64,000 bases of DNA, taken from Lacibacter sediminis (lineage in GTDB: Bacteria; Bacteroidota; Bacteroidia; Chitinophagales; Chitinophagaceae). This document shows, one piece after another, positions 16,841 through 27,849 of this stretch. The stretch is from positions 4,216,001 through 4,280,000 of the forward strand of contig NZ_CP060007.1 in assembly GCF_014168535.1 (NCBI RefSeq), in the 5' to 3' direction. The notes below the pieces were generated by a model that saw nothing but the letters and a program-made list of their open reading frames with translations, ran no database searches and had not been told where the DNA came from. Every line of letters begins with the position of its first letter. Positions within the stretch are counted from its first letter, which is position 1. The position numbers and the translations under genes were made by a program.

Positions 16841-18370
16841 TTAATATAGATTAAACGCCATTGTGGGCAAAGTTCTTGTGTTACCGCCTGGTCCAACTGC
16901 TTTTATTTCATCAAGTACTACAGTTGTACCGGGTTTGCAACGGTTCATCAGATCCTGTACAGCATCAAATGTGTTGCTGCGGATACCTGGTTTAACACCT
17001 GCATCCGGGAAGCCTGCACCTGTTGCATAGAAAGTATAACCGGTAACAGTAAAGCTTACACCTTCGAACACGAAGTTCTCAAGCTCGGCTCTGATACCTC
17101 TTTGTGCTTTAAATACATTGGCAGGAATACGTCCGCCTTTACTGGCACCAACCATTGGTGTTGGATCGGGAACTGTTTTCACTCTGAATTCAAAGCTGCT
17201 TGGCTTACCATCAGAATTAACAGTAATAACAGCTTTTCCTGGTGTTGTAGGCTTGGCAATATAACGACCGGGGCCAATTTTGCTCAATGAGCCATTGTTG
17301 ATACCTACCGTTACTTTTTCATCACCTACGTTACCGCCACTAACAGCGAGTTCGTTATCCAAACCGATGTATAATACTTTTACTTTTTCAGCACTTACAA
17401 AAGCACCTGTTGCGGTACCCACCGTATAATTGAGGTCAACTTCCTTTTTTGCAGGATTACCATCCTGATCAGTGTAGCTAACAACAACTTTTACCGAACC
17501 GCTGGTACTTCCTACCTTATATTTTCTTACCGCCATTCCTTTGTCGTTCAATTCAACGGGTGTTCCTGCAATACTTACAGTAGGAAGCTTGCTCTTACTG
17601 AATGCTGCCAGACCTGCAGTGATTTCCATTTCCTGTCCCGGGAAAAGGTAAGTCGTGTTAGAACCTACAATGGGTTCAAACGCATCAAAACGAACTACTA
17701 CCTGACCCACACGGTTATGGAATTCATTTACAAAACGACTTTCTGTTGTTTTAACGTCGTTTTGAAATTTGCTGAGCATGGTTAATGCCGCAACAGTAGG
17801 CGTCATGTGGAAATAAGCTGAAGCCCAGGTTACTTTACCCATTTGACGGGTATTTGACTTAGGAATTTCAGTATTGATCGGCAAATTCTTTTCAAACATT
17901 TTAGCTACTTCCGGATCAATAGCCAGCATAGCTTTTTTATACTGCTCTAATTTCGTTCTGAGCTTTTCGCCTTCACCCTGCTTATCCATGATACGGGTAG
18001 CGATATCTACGTTATCTTCTTTGAATTTTGATTCAGGATCTTTTGGATCGTACCCTGCTTCAATTTTTAATTTCAGTTTCAGTTGCTCAATATAGTCAGT
18101 TACCTCTTTTGTTAACCGAACAGCGGTCTCGGCTTTTGGCATCCAAACTTCTGCTTTGGCTTTCGATTCAGGTGCTGCAAGCTTTATTTTAAACGATTCC
18201 ATGATCGTTTCTGTAGAACGGTTAACAACTGTATTGGTAGTGGTAAGACTATTGTCAACTACTTTAAATGCATTGATGATCTCTGCTGATACGTTGAGTG
18301 CCAACAGTGCTGTTAACACCAGGTACATCAGGTTGATCATCTTCTGCCGGGGCTCTTTAGGTAGTGCCAT
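16841..18370 (-). CDS. gldM: Gliding motility / type IX secretion motor protein GldM (PorM)
   Basis: A 509-residue protein with one N-terminal membrane helix (QKMINLMYLVLTALLALNVSAEIINAFKVV, preceded by MALPKEPR) and a long periplasmic region. GldM and GldL form the inner-membrane proton-driven motor of the type IX secretion system. GldM's helix packs within the GldL ring and its four periplasmic domains reach towards the GldKN ring. The visible domain boundaries fit this: a helical domain to about residue 215, then Ig-like beta domains (for example EPIVGSNTTYLFPGQEMEITAGLAAF and the VNLNYTVGTATGAF-like strand near residue 315), and a final domain ending AFNLY. Length is normal. Confidence 0.93.
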   Translation of the reverse strand: MALPKEPRQKMINLMYLVLTALLALNVSAEIINAFKVVDNSLTTTNTVVNRSTETIMESFKIKLAAPESKAKAEVWMPKAETAVRLTKEVTDYIEQLKLKLKIEAGYDPKDPESKFKEDNVDIATRIMDKQGEGEKLRTKLEQYKKAMLAIDPEVAKMFEKNLPINTEIPKSNTRQMGKVTWASAYFHMTPTVAALTMLSKFQNDVKTTESRFVNEFHNRVGQVVVRFDAFEPIVGSNTTYLFPGQEMEITAGLAAFSKSKLPTVSIAGTPVELNDKGMAVRKYKVGSTSGSVKVVVSYTDQDGNPAKKEVDLNYTVGTATGAFVSAEKVKVLYIGLDNELAVSGGNVGDEKVTVGINNGSLSKIGPGRYIAKPTTPGKAVITVNSDGKPSSFEFRVKTVPDPTPMVGASKGGRIPANVFKAQRGIRAELENFVFEGVSFTVTGYTFYATGAGFPDAGVKPGIRSNTFDAVQDLMNRCKPGTTVVLDEIKAVGPGGNTRTLPTMAFNLY

Positions 18371-18431
18371 CTTTTTCGGATTTTGGTTTTAAATCAGGAA
18401 ATAGTTTTGGTTGCTCTTCTGTTGATTCATA

Positions 18432-19178
18432 TTAACGTCCCTGCATTGCATTGATCATGTTACCATAGATGTTATTCAACGTGCCAAGGTTTCTTGCTAA
18501 AGAACCGATTTGCTCTTGTGCTTTCTTAGCATCATCTACACTACCTAACATAGCTTCAGAAGCCTGTGTAAGGTTGCCGTAGAATTTATTCATTGCTTTC
18601 AGGTGATTATTGGTATCCTGTAATTCCAATTCATAGATCGTATTTAAAGAACCGAGATTCTTCGTCATAACCTGTACCTGCTCATGGTATGCTTTTGTAC
18701 CTTCTGCAGCTAGATTGAAAGAAGAAACGGTTGAAGCAGCTTGCTGGTAAGCATCTTTCATACCATCCAATACTTTCGCAGCTTCTTTTGAAGAGGCGCT
18801 TAACTGGCCGGTTGAAGAAACTACATCACTTACATCTTTAATACCACCAACAGTGCTGTTGAGCTTTTGGAAATTTTCTCCAAGGCTGCGGAGATTTGCC
18901 GGTGTAATATCTGCATCACTCATCATTTTGTCTAATGAAGCGAGTGCAGGCGTTCCTGCCGGAACTGCTGCTTTATGATCATCGTGCATACCATAACCCT
19001 GTGAGGCTAAGTAAGCATATACTAAGAAGATACCTGCTTCGGTCAACAGACCTACTGTAAGCATCATATCTGCAAATGAAAGGTGAAGGATCTTGGCCCA
19101 CGCTCCGAAGATTACAACTGCTGCACCTGCGGAAACGATAATGTTCGTGATTTTTTCGGTTGATTTAGAGACTGCCAT
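18432..19178 (-). CDS. gldL: Gliding motility / type IX secretion motor protein GldL (PorL)
   Basis: A 248-residue inner-membrane protein. Two N-terminal helices are visible, IIVSAGAAVVIFGAWAKILHLSFADMMLTVGLLTEAGIFLVYAYL, with the buried acidic residue in the second helix (LLTEAGIF) that in characterised GldL is part of the proton path. The rest is a cytoplasmic, helical and coiled-coil-like region with repeated LGSLNTIYELELQ and LGTLNNIYGNMINA-type heptads. GldL forms the pentameric ring around the GldM dimer. It lies between gldK (111 bp) and gldM (61 bp). Confidence 0.93.
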   Translation of the reverse strand: MAVSKSTEKITNIIVSAGAAVVIFGAWAKILHLSFADMMLTVGLLTEAGIFLVYAYLASQGYGMHDDHKAAVPAGTPALASLDKMMSDADITPANLRSLGENFQKLNSTVGGIKDVSDVVSSTGQLSASSKEAAKVLDGMKDAYQQAASTVSSFNLAAEGTKAYHEQVQVMTKNLGSLNTIYELELQDTNNHLKAMNKFYGNLTQASEAMLGSVDDAKKAQEQIGSLARNLGTLNNIYGNMINAMQGR

Positions 19179-19289
19179 AAAAGTTGGTTTTAAAAAAGGT
19201 AAATCAATGATGGTTTGTGATCAGCTCAAAAAACTTAGGTTTTTGGACTAAAAGGTAAATATTAGGATTATAAATTTCAATGGTGATGA

Positions 19290-20558
19290 TTAACGTTTGC
19301 GCATCATAGGTGGCAGGTTGATCACACAACGGAAACCGATGTATGATTTTGCTGTATCCTGATACTCATAGTTACGGGTACTTGTTTGCAGGAAATAACC
19401 TACACTCTGCCAGCTACCACCACGAACCACTTTACGTTTCATACGGGGAGGATCGCTGTCCTTCGCATTGTAACGGATATCCGGGTTCATGTCATGTGCA
19501 AAATTGTAAGCTCCTTCATAGTAAAGAGAACCTGTCCACTCTGCCACGTTACCGGCCATGTTGTAAAGACCGAAGTCATTTGGCCAGTAAGCATCAGCAC
19601 GTACAGTATAGAAACCACCGTCTTCAGGATAGTTACCACGGCCGGGTTTAAAGTTGGCCATTAAACATCCTTTACGGTTGCGGAGATAATAGTTACCCCA
19701 AGGGAACATTGATTGTGAACGTCCGCCACGGGCTGCATATTCCCATTCTGCTTCAGATGGCAAGCGGTAGCTTGATTCTGTAGCATATCCTTTCTTATCA
19801 TTAAAATCATTGAGGTGACGTGTACGCCAGTTACAAAAAGCGTTCGCTTGTTTCCAGGTTGTACCAACTACAGGATAGTTCGCAAAAGCCGGGTGAGCAA
19901 AATAACGCTGGCTCATTGGCTCATTATAACTGTAAGAGAAATCACGCACCCATACCAATGTATCGGGATATACTTTAACGGGATTCTTAATAATGAATTT
20001 TGAACGGGGTTCATTTGGTTTACGGTAAGCAGCTGCTTTGTAGTCCACATACTCTTCCTGATAAATGAGTTTATCAGGATCGATTTCCATTTTACCGAAA
20101 ATACGATCATCCGGAGCCATCATCATCTGGCCGAGTTTCTCATATACATTCTTCTCTTTCCAGATACCAGCGGCTTTTTTCCAGTCGATGGAATTGGTTT
20201 TAGGATCGATGTAGTTTAACACAGTTGCCGCAATGGAATCCCTAACGTAGAACACAAACTGCTTGTATTCGCTATTAGTAACTTCAGTCGCATCCATCCA
20301 GAAACCGCTGATCGATACCTGGCGGTTACGTGCAGTGTACGCATAGTTGATGTCCTCATCACTTGGGCCCATGTGAAAGGTACCTTGAGGAATCATCACC
20401 ATTCCAAGATGTGTGTTGTTGTTTTGTTTGGCGTTGTAGGATGCACCAACAAGTTGACCGTTGTTTGCTGATTTCGAAGATGACTTCGATTTACCGCAGC
20501 TAACAGCTAGTACGGATAAGGCGGCGATTGTTAGGCAACTTAACAGTTGGTTCTTCAT
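19290..20558 (-). CDS. gldK: Gliding motility / type IX secretion lipoprotein GldK (PorK)
   Basis: A 422-residue lipoprotein: signal MKNQLLSCLTIAALSVLAVSC with lipid-anchored Cys21, a Ser/Lys-rich linker, then a sulfatase-modifying-factor (FGE/SUMF1) fold: VMIPQGTFHMGPSDEDIN, GFWMDATEVTNSEYKQFV, YRLPSEAEWEYAARGG, NVAEWTGSLYYEGAYNF, VVRGGSWQS and YIGFRCVI. The catalytic cysteine pair of true formylglycine-generating enzymes is not evident, as expected for GldK. It assembles with GldN into the periplasmic ring attached to the outer membrane. First gene of gldKLMN, with a likely promoter at 20596-20603. Confidence 0.93.
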   Translation of the reverse strand: MKNQLLSCLTIAALSVLAVSCGKSKSSSKSANNGQLVGASYNAKQNNNTHLGMVMIPQGTFHMGPSDEDINYAYTARNRQVSISGFWMDATEVTNSEYKQFVFYVRDSIAATVLNYIDPKTNSIDWKKAAGIWKEKNVYEKLGQMMMAPDDRIFGKMEIDPDKLIYQEEYVDYKAAAYRKPNEPRSKFIIKNPVKVYPDTLVWVRDFSYSYNEPMSQRYFAHPAFANYPVVGTTWKQANAFCNWRTRHLNDFNDKKGYATESSYRLPSEAEWEYAARGGRSQSMFPWGNYYLRNRKGCLMANFKPGRGNYPEDGGFYTVRADAYWPNDFGLYNMAGNVAEWTGSLYYEGAYNFAHDMNPDIRYNAKDSDPPRMKRKVVRGGSWQSVGYFLQTSTRNYEYQDTAKSYIGFRCVINLPPMMRKR

Positions 20559-20595
20559 TTGTTAAGAATTTAATTTTCTTGATTAAGGTATTGGA

Positions 20596-20603
20596 CAAAT
20601 TTA
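20596..20603 (-). promoter_or_regulatory. Possible -7 element (TAAATTTG) of gldKLMN
   Basis: Minus-strand TAAATTTG matches TAnnTTTG, about 40 bp before the gldK start. The -33 TTTG is not evident at the right spacing. Confidence 0.35.
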
Positions 20604-20721
20604 AGTGATCCCTTTCAGGATTGACCTTAAAACTCATCGCAATGCTAGTAATTAATTTTTAATTATTCAAAATGTTTTTACAGCTCGTAGTCGATAACGG
20701 GGAATCAATATTTTTATTGTT

Positions 20722-22785
<2,064 letters not shown>

Positions 22786-22812
22786 AGAAGATTACTGCTG
22801 TTGATTCAACCG

Positions 22813-22820
22813 CAAACCTA
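22813..22820 (-). promoter_or_regulatory. Possible -7 element (TAGGTTTG) of the YyaL-family gene
   Basis: Minus-strand TAGGTTTG fits TAnnTTTG and sits 28 bp before the start at 22785. It directly follows the repeated block at 22824-22861. Confidence 0.35.
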
Positions 22821-22823
22821 CTT

Positions 22824-22861
22824 TGTTTACAACAGAAAAAAGGTAAATGAAATTATTTGGA
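22824..22861. repeat. Direct repeat copy 1 (about 38 bp) between the YyaL-family gene and hemD
   Basis: Nearly identical (one base change and one indel) to 22998-23034. Copy 2 contains the last codon and the stop of hemD, so copy 1 looks like a duplicated hemD tail. About 135 bp separate the copies. Confidence 0.7.
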
Positions 22862-22997
22862 AATCGTGTTTGCTGTTTCAGATCAACGAAAAGATTATAA
22901 ACAAGATCATAGCTGTTACAAAATGCGGCGAGTCGGCTTCGCAAGACATCGCCCGAAAACGTTTGGATTGGGGGCTCTGGAAGAAAAACCCTAGTCT

Positions 22998-23034
22998 GTT
23001 TACAACGAAAAAAAGTAAATGAAATTATTTGGAA
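22998..23034. repeat. Direct repeat copy 2, overlapping the 3' end of hemD
   Basis: Partner of 22824-22861; the hemD stop codon (complement of 23025-23027) lies within it. Confidence 0.7.
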
Positions 23035-23810
23035 GCCTGTGCCAGAAACTTATCCAAAGCAGAAACCATACTTGGCGCCTGCGGATCGGGTGCCTTAATC
23101 TGCAACTGCAGTCCGGCCTCTTCAACCGCTTTAAACGTATTAGCACCAAAAGCACCAATAAACGTTCCGTTCTGTTTGTACTTGGGTAAATTTTCGATGA
23201 GGCTTTTTACACCGCTTGGGGTGAAAAAACAAATGATGTCAAAGTCACCTTCAGTGATCAGGTCCTTTACATCATTGCTGACAGTTTTGTAGAGAATAGG
23301 TGTTGCAAACTCGCAGTTATGATTACGAAGCCAGGTCGTGATCTCGTTATCAATATTTTCGCTGCAGGGGTATAAAAACTTTTCGTTGCTTTTGTGTTTG
23401 TTCACCACATCAAACAAACTTTTATTGGTACCGTCGGCGCCATAAAATACTTTGCGTTTCCGGTAGAGGATAAACTTCTGGAGATACAATGCCACAGCTT
23501 CTGTAATGCAGAAATACTTTGTTTCCTGCGAAACAGATATTCTCATTTCTTCGCAGGTGCGAAAAAAATGATCAATGGCATTGCGGCTGGTGAAAATAAC
23601 AGCCGAATAAGCGGTGATATCGATCTTTTGTTTTCTGAAATCTTTAGAGGGGATTCCTTCAATACGTATAAAGGGCTGAAACGACAACTGTAAGTTGTAT
23701 TTCCTGGCAAGCTCGTAGTATGGCGACTTATCGGATTCTGGCCTTGGCTGCGTTATCAGGATGTTTTTGATCGCTTTCTCTTTTTGGGGCTTCATACCGT
23801 GTTTTTCCAT
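23025..23810 (-). CDS. hemD: Uroporphyrinogen-III synthase
   Basis: A 261-residue two-domain protein of the HemD family, which closes and isomerises hydroxymethylbilane to uroporphyrinogen III in haem synthesis. Sequence features: NILITQPRPESDKSPYYELA at the start of domain 1, YSAVIFTSRNAIDHFF at its end, KFLYPCSENIDNEITTWLRNHN opening domain 2, and DIICFFTPSGVKSLIEN plus GTFIGAFGANTFKAVEEAGL at the C-terminus. The family is divergent, so the match rests on these segments and on the DUF4271 neighbour, a frequent Bacteroidota pairing. The start could be the ATG at 23795 (MKPQKEKAIK). The DUF4271 gene ends 41 bp before this start, so the two may share a transcript. Confidence 0.85.
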   Translation of the reverse strand: MEKHGMKPQKEKAIKNILITQPRPESDKSPYYELARKYNLQLSFQPFIRIEGIPSKDFRKQKIDITAYSAVIFTSRNAIDHFFRTCEEMRISVSQETKYFCITEAVALYLQKFILYRKRKVFYGADGTNKSLFDVVNKHKSNEKFLYPCSENIDNEITTWLRNHNCEFATPILYKTVSNDVKDLITEGDFDIICFFTPSGVKSLIENLPKYKQNGTFIGAFGANTFKAVEEAGLQLQIKAPDPQAPSMVSALDKFLAQASK

Positions 23811-23851
23811 ACGTGGAAAAGGAAAATTTCTGCAAAGGTAAGTACAATTGT

Positions 23852-24748
23852 TTACAAAAAGCCAAGGATCAACTTATAGATAACCAGCAACGGGGCGATC
23901 TCAAAAGCCATGAAAAAAATGAAAAAATGGAACCTGCCAACCTTGATTTCTGCCTGCACAGGGCGGTAGGCCCGCAGAAAGCGGTAAAGGAAAAGTCCTA
24001 TAATGACAACCAATGAAATAGTAATGGCTATGCCTGCCAGCTCTTTTTCAGCAAAAGCGATCACAAACAGGAAAGGAAGCAATACAATACCCACAATTTT
24101 ATTGATCAGGAAAACAATAAACGAATAGGTTTCAGCGGCATTCTTCATTCCAAACAACCAGCCGCTTACCTGCAGAAAAACATACTTACCGAGGTACATC
24201 AGGGCAATGGCGGCTGTCGTAACAAGCGGTATAAACAGATCGGGTAATTTAACCGATACATCAAAATAACTGATGAGCAGGTACACATAGGTACCGGCCG
24301 CCACGGCAAAAAACAAATTGAACAATAACGACTGCAAACCCGATTGCACCAACTGTTCCCTGATCTGGTTCACACGCAACGAAGTGCGGAAGAACACCCT
24401 GAACATATCGCTGAAATAACGCAGGTAAGTGATACGAAGCAATCCAAACAACAAGGCAATACCCAAAATATAATAGAACAGCCAATCCCTGCTTTCAACC
24501 TGTTTTTCTTTTTCGATCTGGAACTGAGGTTTTGCAAAAAGATTCAACCTGCTTTTTGCAAGAATAGCTTTGTAACAGGAATCAAAGGAAACGAATGGAA
24601 CTGTCTGCAATTGCTGAACCGTATCTTTTGCAACTACAACCGGTGCAGTTACTGAAACACTGTCAGGCTTCCGTTGCACAACGGAAGTATCCTGTGCTGC
24701 AACAGTAAATTGAACCGATAAAAGAAGTAAGAATAAAATGAAACGCAT
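23852..24748 (-). CDS. DUF4271-family membrane protein
   Basis: A 298-residue protein with a signal peptide (MRFILFLLLLSVQFTVAAQ), a periplasmic stretch of about 70 residues, then at least five hydrophobic segments from about residue 92 on (DWLFYYILGIALLFGLLRI, LLFNLFFAVAAGTYVYLLIS, LVTTAAIALMYLGKYVFLQ, IVGIVLLPFLFVIAFAE, IAITISLVVIIGLFLYRFL). These match the Bacteroidota DUF4271 family. Its conserved location directly upstream of hemD suggests a link with tetrapyrrole or envelope biology, but no function is known. Confidence 0.75.
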   Translation of the reverse strand: MRFILFLLLLSVQFTVAAQDTSVVQRKPDSVSVTAPVVVAKDTVQQLQTVPFVSFDSCYKAILAKSRLNLFAKPQFQIEKEKQVESRDWLFYYILGIALLFGLLRITYLRYFSDMFRVFFRTSLRVNQIREQLVQSGLQSLLFNLFFAVAAGTYVYLLISYFDVSVKLPDLFIPLVTTAAIALMYLGKYVFLQVSGWLFGMKNAAETYSFIVFLINKIVGIVLLPFLFVIAFAEKELAGIAITISLVVIIGLFLYRFLRAYRPVQAEIKVGRFHFFIFFMAFEIAPLLVIYKLILGFL

Positions 24749-24785
24749 GGGTTGGTTGCAAAAATAATCAAGCGATCATCAACCA

Positions 24786-26591
24786 TCAGAAAAAATTCAC
24801 ATAACCAAAGTGAATTTTACTTTGGCGCAGGTTTAAAGGTGAATCATCTCTTTTACCTGCCGCAAAAGCGATATTGAAAATACCTGCTTTTGTTTCAAAG
24901 GCCATACCCAAACCTGAACCAATGAAGTTGTTGCTGGTATTGGCAAACTGGCTGTTGTTACGCACCCATCCCCCATCGGCAAATGCATAGATATAACTGT
25001 TGAGCCCGATAAGAATGCGGTATTCGGCTGTTAACACCGCATAAGCTGATGCAAAAATGCTTTCTTCATCAAACCCACGCAACAAACGAAAACCACCTAA
25101 TTGATACAACTCATTCCGGAAAATGCGGGGGCTTTGAATGAACCCTGCATTGATCGCTGTTTTAAACGCTGCGTTCTTACCTGCTTTTAAATAATTAGCT
25201 ACGCTTGCACGTAAACGAAACGTATAAGCTCTTGTGCCAACTGAATCGTAAAGCGATTGATAGTTGAAACCCGGATCGTTTGGATTTTTCAACGATGAGA
25301 TATTGTTATTGGGTCTGATTTTTCGAATACCGGCCGAACCGGTAAACTTCATATCAAATCCTTTGCGTGGATTGAAACGATAATCGGTCGTAAACCATTC
25401 GTATTCCAAACCAATGTTTGAAGTTGTTTGATCGATCTGATCGGGCAACCGCTTACTGATACGGATTGCATTTGTATCAACCGTGAGCAAATTAGAAATG
25501 GATTGCTGGTAAAATATTTTTCCACTTCTGTTTCCACCAAATGCATACTGCACGCCCAACTGTAAATTGATGTTGAGAAAGCTGCTGTCTTTTTTCAACC
25601 CATCAAATGAAACATCTACACCAAAAGGCGAACCGAACAAAAATGGTTGCAGGTAGCCCATTTGCAAACGTGGCGATTGCACCTGTATCTGTTGAAACAC
25701 GATGGTTAATGCTTCACCCAAACCAAATCCATTCTTCAGGTTAAGATTGAAATCACCAGTCACCAATAATTTATTACCACCCAACTGATCGTTTGAAGGA
25801 AGAAAACCAATGATACCATTGATCTGGCTGCTCTTTCTTTCTTTGAGATATAGATTAACGATAGAACCTGTTCCTAAAAAACTCATGTTCCATTTTTGTT
25901 CTTCGAGGAGATACGGCAGTTGCAATAAGCGTGGACTGATGTTGAGCAGTTTTTGTTTCTGGTAAATCGAAGCATCCTGTATCTCCAGGTAACGTTGCAG
26001 GAAACGGTTACTGATCTTTACATCGCCATACACACGAATGCTGTCGATCTTATACAACGGGCCCTTGTCGATTTTTAATATTGCGGTGATACCTTCCTGT
26101 TGCAGAGTGAAACTGTCAAGATAAACGTTTGCAAAAGGATAACCCGTGTTCTCAAGTTTATCAAGCAATCTTGTTTGCAATAATTGTACTGCTGCATAAT
26201 CGAGTGGCTGCTGTTTGAAATTTTTATCACGATAACCTGCAGCATTCAGCAGGTCCTGCGGCACAGCTGATGTATTGAGTAATGCCCAACGATATGTTTG
26301 ACCAAGGAATAACAACACTTCAGCTTTTGTTGAATCCATTTGTACAGAATCAACCGAAGCAGTGATATATCCTTTCTTCTGTAACAGTTTCGGCAATTCA
26401 AAAATGTATTGGCTGCAGGCGCCCTTATCATCAAATTCTTTTACTAACCCAATAGAGGATGAGACATCAACCGAATCAGCAAAACGATACAGCAATTGAT
26501 ACTTTTTTTGTGCTGATAGAGGCATCACAAAAAAACAGCAACAGGCTGCAAGAAAAATGGCTTTGTAAAATGCTGAACGGATTTGAAGCAC
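24786..26591 (-). CDS. BamA/TamA-type outer-membrane beta-barrel protein with POTRA domains
   Basis: A 601-residue protein with a signal peptide (ending SAQKKYQLLY). POTRA-like periplasmic modules occupy about residues 25-225, for example GYPFANVYLDSFTLQQEGITAILKIDKGPLYKIDSIRVYGDVKISNRFLQRYLEI. A 16-strand Omp85-like barrel follows, with typical closing elements YQLGGFRLLRGFDEESIFASAYAVLTAEYR and the C-terminal IHFGYVNFF. The LRGF-type motif on the barrel loop is the Omp85 signature. Smaller than BamA (two or so POTRA domains), it is closer to TamA or a lineage-specific Omp85. The cargo is unknown. Divergent from hemW. Confidence 0.85.
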   Translation of the reverse strand: MLQIRSAFYKAIFLAACCCFFVMPLSAQKKYQLLYRFADSVDVSSSIGLVKEFDDKGACSQYIFELPKLLQKKGYITASVDSVQMDSTKAEVLLFLGQTYRWALLNTSAVPQDLLNAAGYRDKNFKQQPLDYAAVQLLQTRLLDKLENTGYPFANVYLDSFTLQQEGITAILKIDKGPLYKIDSIRVYGDVKISNRFLQRYLEIQDASIYQKQKLLNISPRLLQLPYLLEEQKWNMSFLGTGSIVNLYLKERKSSQINGIIGFLPSNDQLGGNKLLVTGDFNLNLKNGFGLGEALTIVFQQIQVQSPRLQMGYLQPFLFGSPFGVDVSFDGLKKDSSFLNINLQLGVQYAFGGNRSGKIFYQQSISNLLTVDTNAIRISKRLPDQIDQTTSNIGLEYEWFTTDYRFNPRKGFDMKFTGSAGIRKIRPNNNISSLKNPNDPGFNYQSLYDSVGTRAYTFRLRASVANYLKAGKNAAFKTAINAGFIQSPRIFRNELYQLGGFRLLRGFDEESIFASAYAVLTAEYRILIGLNSYIYAFADGGWVRNNSQFANTSNNFIGSGLGMAFETKAGIFNIAFAAGKRDDSPLNLRQSKIHFGYVNFF

Positions 26592-26598
26592 GAACGGT

Positions 26599-26606
26599 TA
26601 GTTTTG
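26599..26606 (+). promoter_or_regulatory. Possible -7 element (TAGTTTTG) of hemW
   Basis: TAGTTTTG fits TAnnTTTG and ends 30 bp before the hemW ATG. The -33 element is not clear. Confidence 0.35.
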
Positions 26607-26636
26607 CAGTTTCGAAATTAAGGTATCAGTTTGAGG

Positions 26637-27767
26637 ATGGCAGGTATTTATATTCATATTCCGTTTTGCAGGCAGGCATGCAATTACTGTAATTTTCATT
26701 TCAGTACCAGTCTGCATTACAAGAACGATTTTGTGCAGGCTTTATTGAAAGAGATTGAATTACAGGCAAAAGCCAACTACCTGCAAGGCCAGACGATTGA
26801 AACAATTTATTTTGGTGGAGGTACGCCCAGCATTCTGCAGATCGATGAATTGCAGCAGATCATGCAACAACTGCATCAGTATTTTATCATTGACTCATCG
26901 GCTGAAATAACATTGGAAGCTAACCCCGATGATGTAACGGATGAAAAGCTGAAAGGCTGGAAACAACTCGGCCTTAACCGCCTCAGTATCGGCATTCAAT
27001 CGTTGTTTGAAGAAGATCTGCGGTGGATGAACCGTGCACATACCGCCGATGAAGCAAAACAAGTGATCAGCAAAGCAAGAGCCGCAGGCTTCGATAGTTT
27101 TACGGTTGACCTGATCTATGGCACGCCCGGTTTAACTGATGAGAAGTGGTTGTATAATTTGAACTGGGTATTGCAGCAAAACATCAATCATCTTTCCTGT
27201 TATGCATTAACGGTTGAAGAAAAAACACCACTGGATAAACAGATACGTCAGCATCAAAAACAGGATGTTGACCCGGAACAACAAAGCCGCCAGTTTTTAA
27301 TACTGATGGATCATCTGCAACAAGCCGGTTTTGAACATTATGAAATTTCCAATTTTGCAAAACCCGGTTATCGTAGTAAACACAACAGCAGTTACTGGAA
27401 GGGCGTGCATTATCTGGGTTTAGGCCCATCGGCACATTCATTTAACGGCGTTAGCAGGCAATGGAATATCGCCAACAATCAACTGTATATTCAATCGCTC
27501 AACCAGGGGATAGTTTCGTTTGAAAAAGAAGAACTAACGGCTACGCAGCAGCTCAACGAATATATCATGACCAGTTTGCGACTCATGGAGGGTTGCGATC
27601 TTAACTATATCAGCCAAAAATTTGGCGGCGACAAATCATCACAGCTGAAAACGGAAGCAGCTCCCTATGCAAGTAAAGGCTTGCTGATGAATACAAACGA
27701 TCATCTCATTCTTACGAAGGAAGGAAAACTCTTTGCCGACAGCATTGCCTCCGACCTGTTCTTCTAA
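26637..27767 (+). CDS. hemW: Radical SAM haem chaperone HemW (oxygen-independent coproporphyrinogen oxidase-like)
   Basis: A 376-residue radical SAM protein. The cluster motif is CRQACNYC (CX3CX2C) right after MAGIYIHIPF. It is followed by the GGGTPS motif (IETIYFGGGTPSILQ), EANPDDVT, LSIGIQSLFEEDLRWMNRAH, VDLIYGTPGLTDEKW and the HemW-type C-terminal domain with HNSSYWKGVHYLGLGPSAHSF. HemW passes haem to respiratory enzymes and is a paralogue of HemN. I take the ATG at 26637 as start; the TTG six bases earlier gives MRMAG but is less likely. Haem biosynthesis gene hemD is 3 kb away on the other strand. Confidence 0.92.
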   Translation: MAGIYIHIPFCRQACNYCNFHFSTSLHYKNDFVQALLKEIELQAKANYLQGQTIETIYFGGGTPSILQIDELQQIMQQLHQYFIIDSSAEITLEANPDDVTDEKLKGWKQLGLNRLSIGIQSLFEEDLRWMNRAHTADEAKQVISKARAAGFDSFTVDLIYGTPGLTDEKWLYNLNWVLQQNINHLSCYALTVEEKTPLDKQIRQHQKQDVDPEQQSRQFLILMDHLQQAGFEHYEISNFAKPGYRSKHNSSYWKGVHYLGLGPSAHSFNGVSRQWNIANNQLYIQSLNQGIVSFEKEELTATQQLNEYIMTSLRLMEGCDLNYISQKFGGDKSSQLKTEAAPYASKGLLMNTNDHLILTKEGKLFADSIASDLFF

Positions 27768-27849
27768 AAAACGTACTTTATATTTTCAAGGCTTTTTTGT
27801 AAATTAGAATGCAAGTGTTTTCGGGTTGCTGCCACCAAAACTACACCTC

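Noticed and set aside
26631..26636. TTG start of hemW two codons upstream
   Set aside because: The ATG at 26637 gives the standard family start MAGIYIHIPF.
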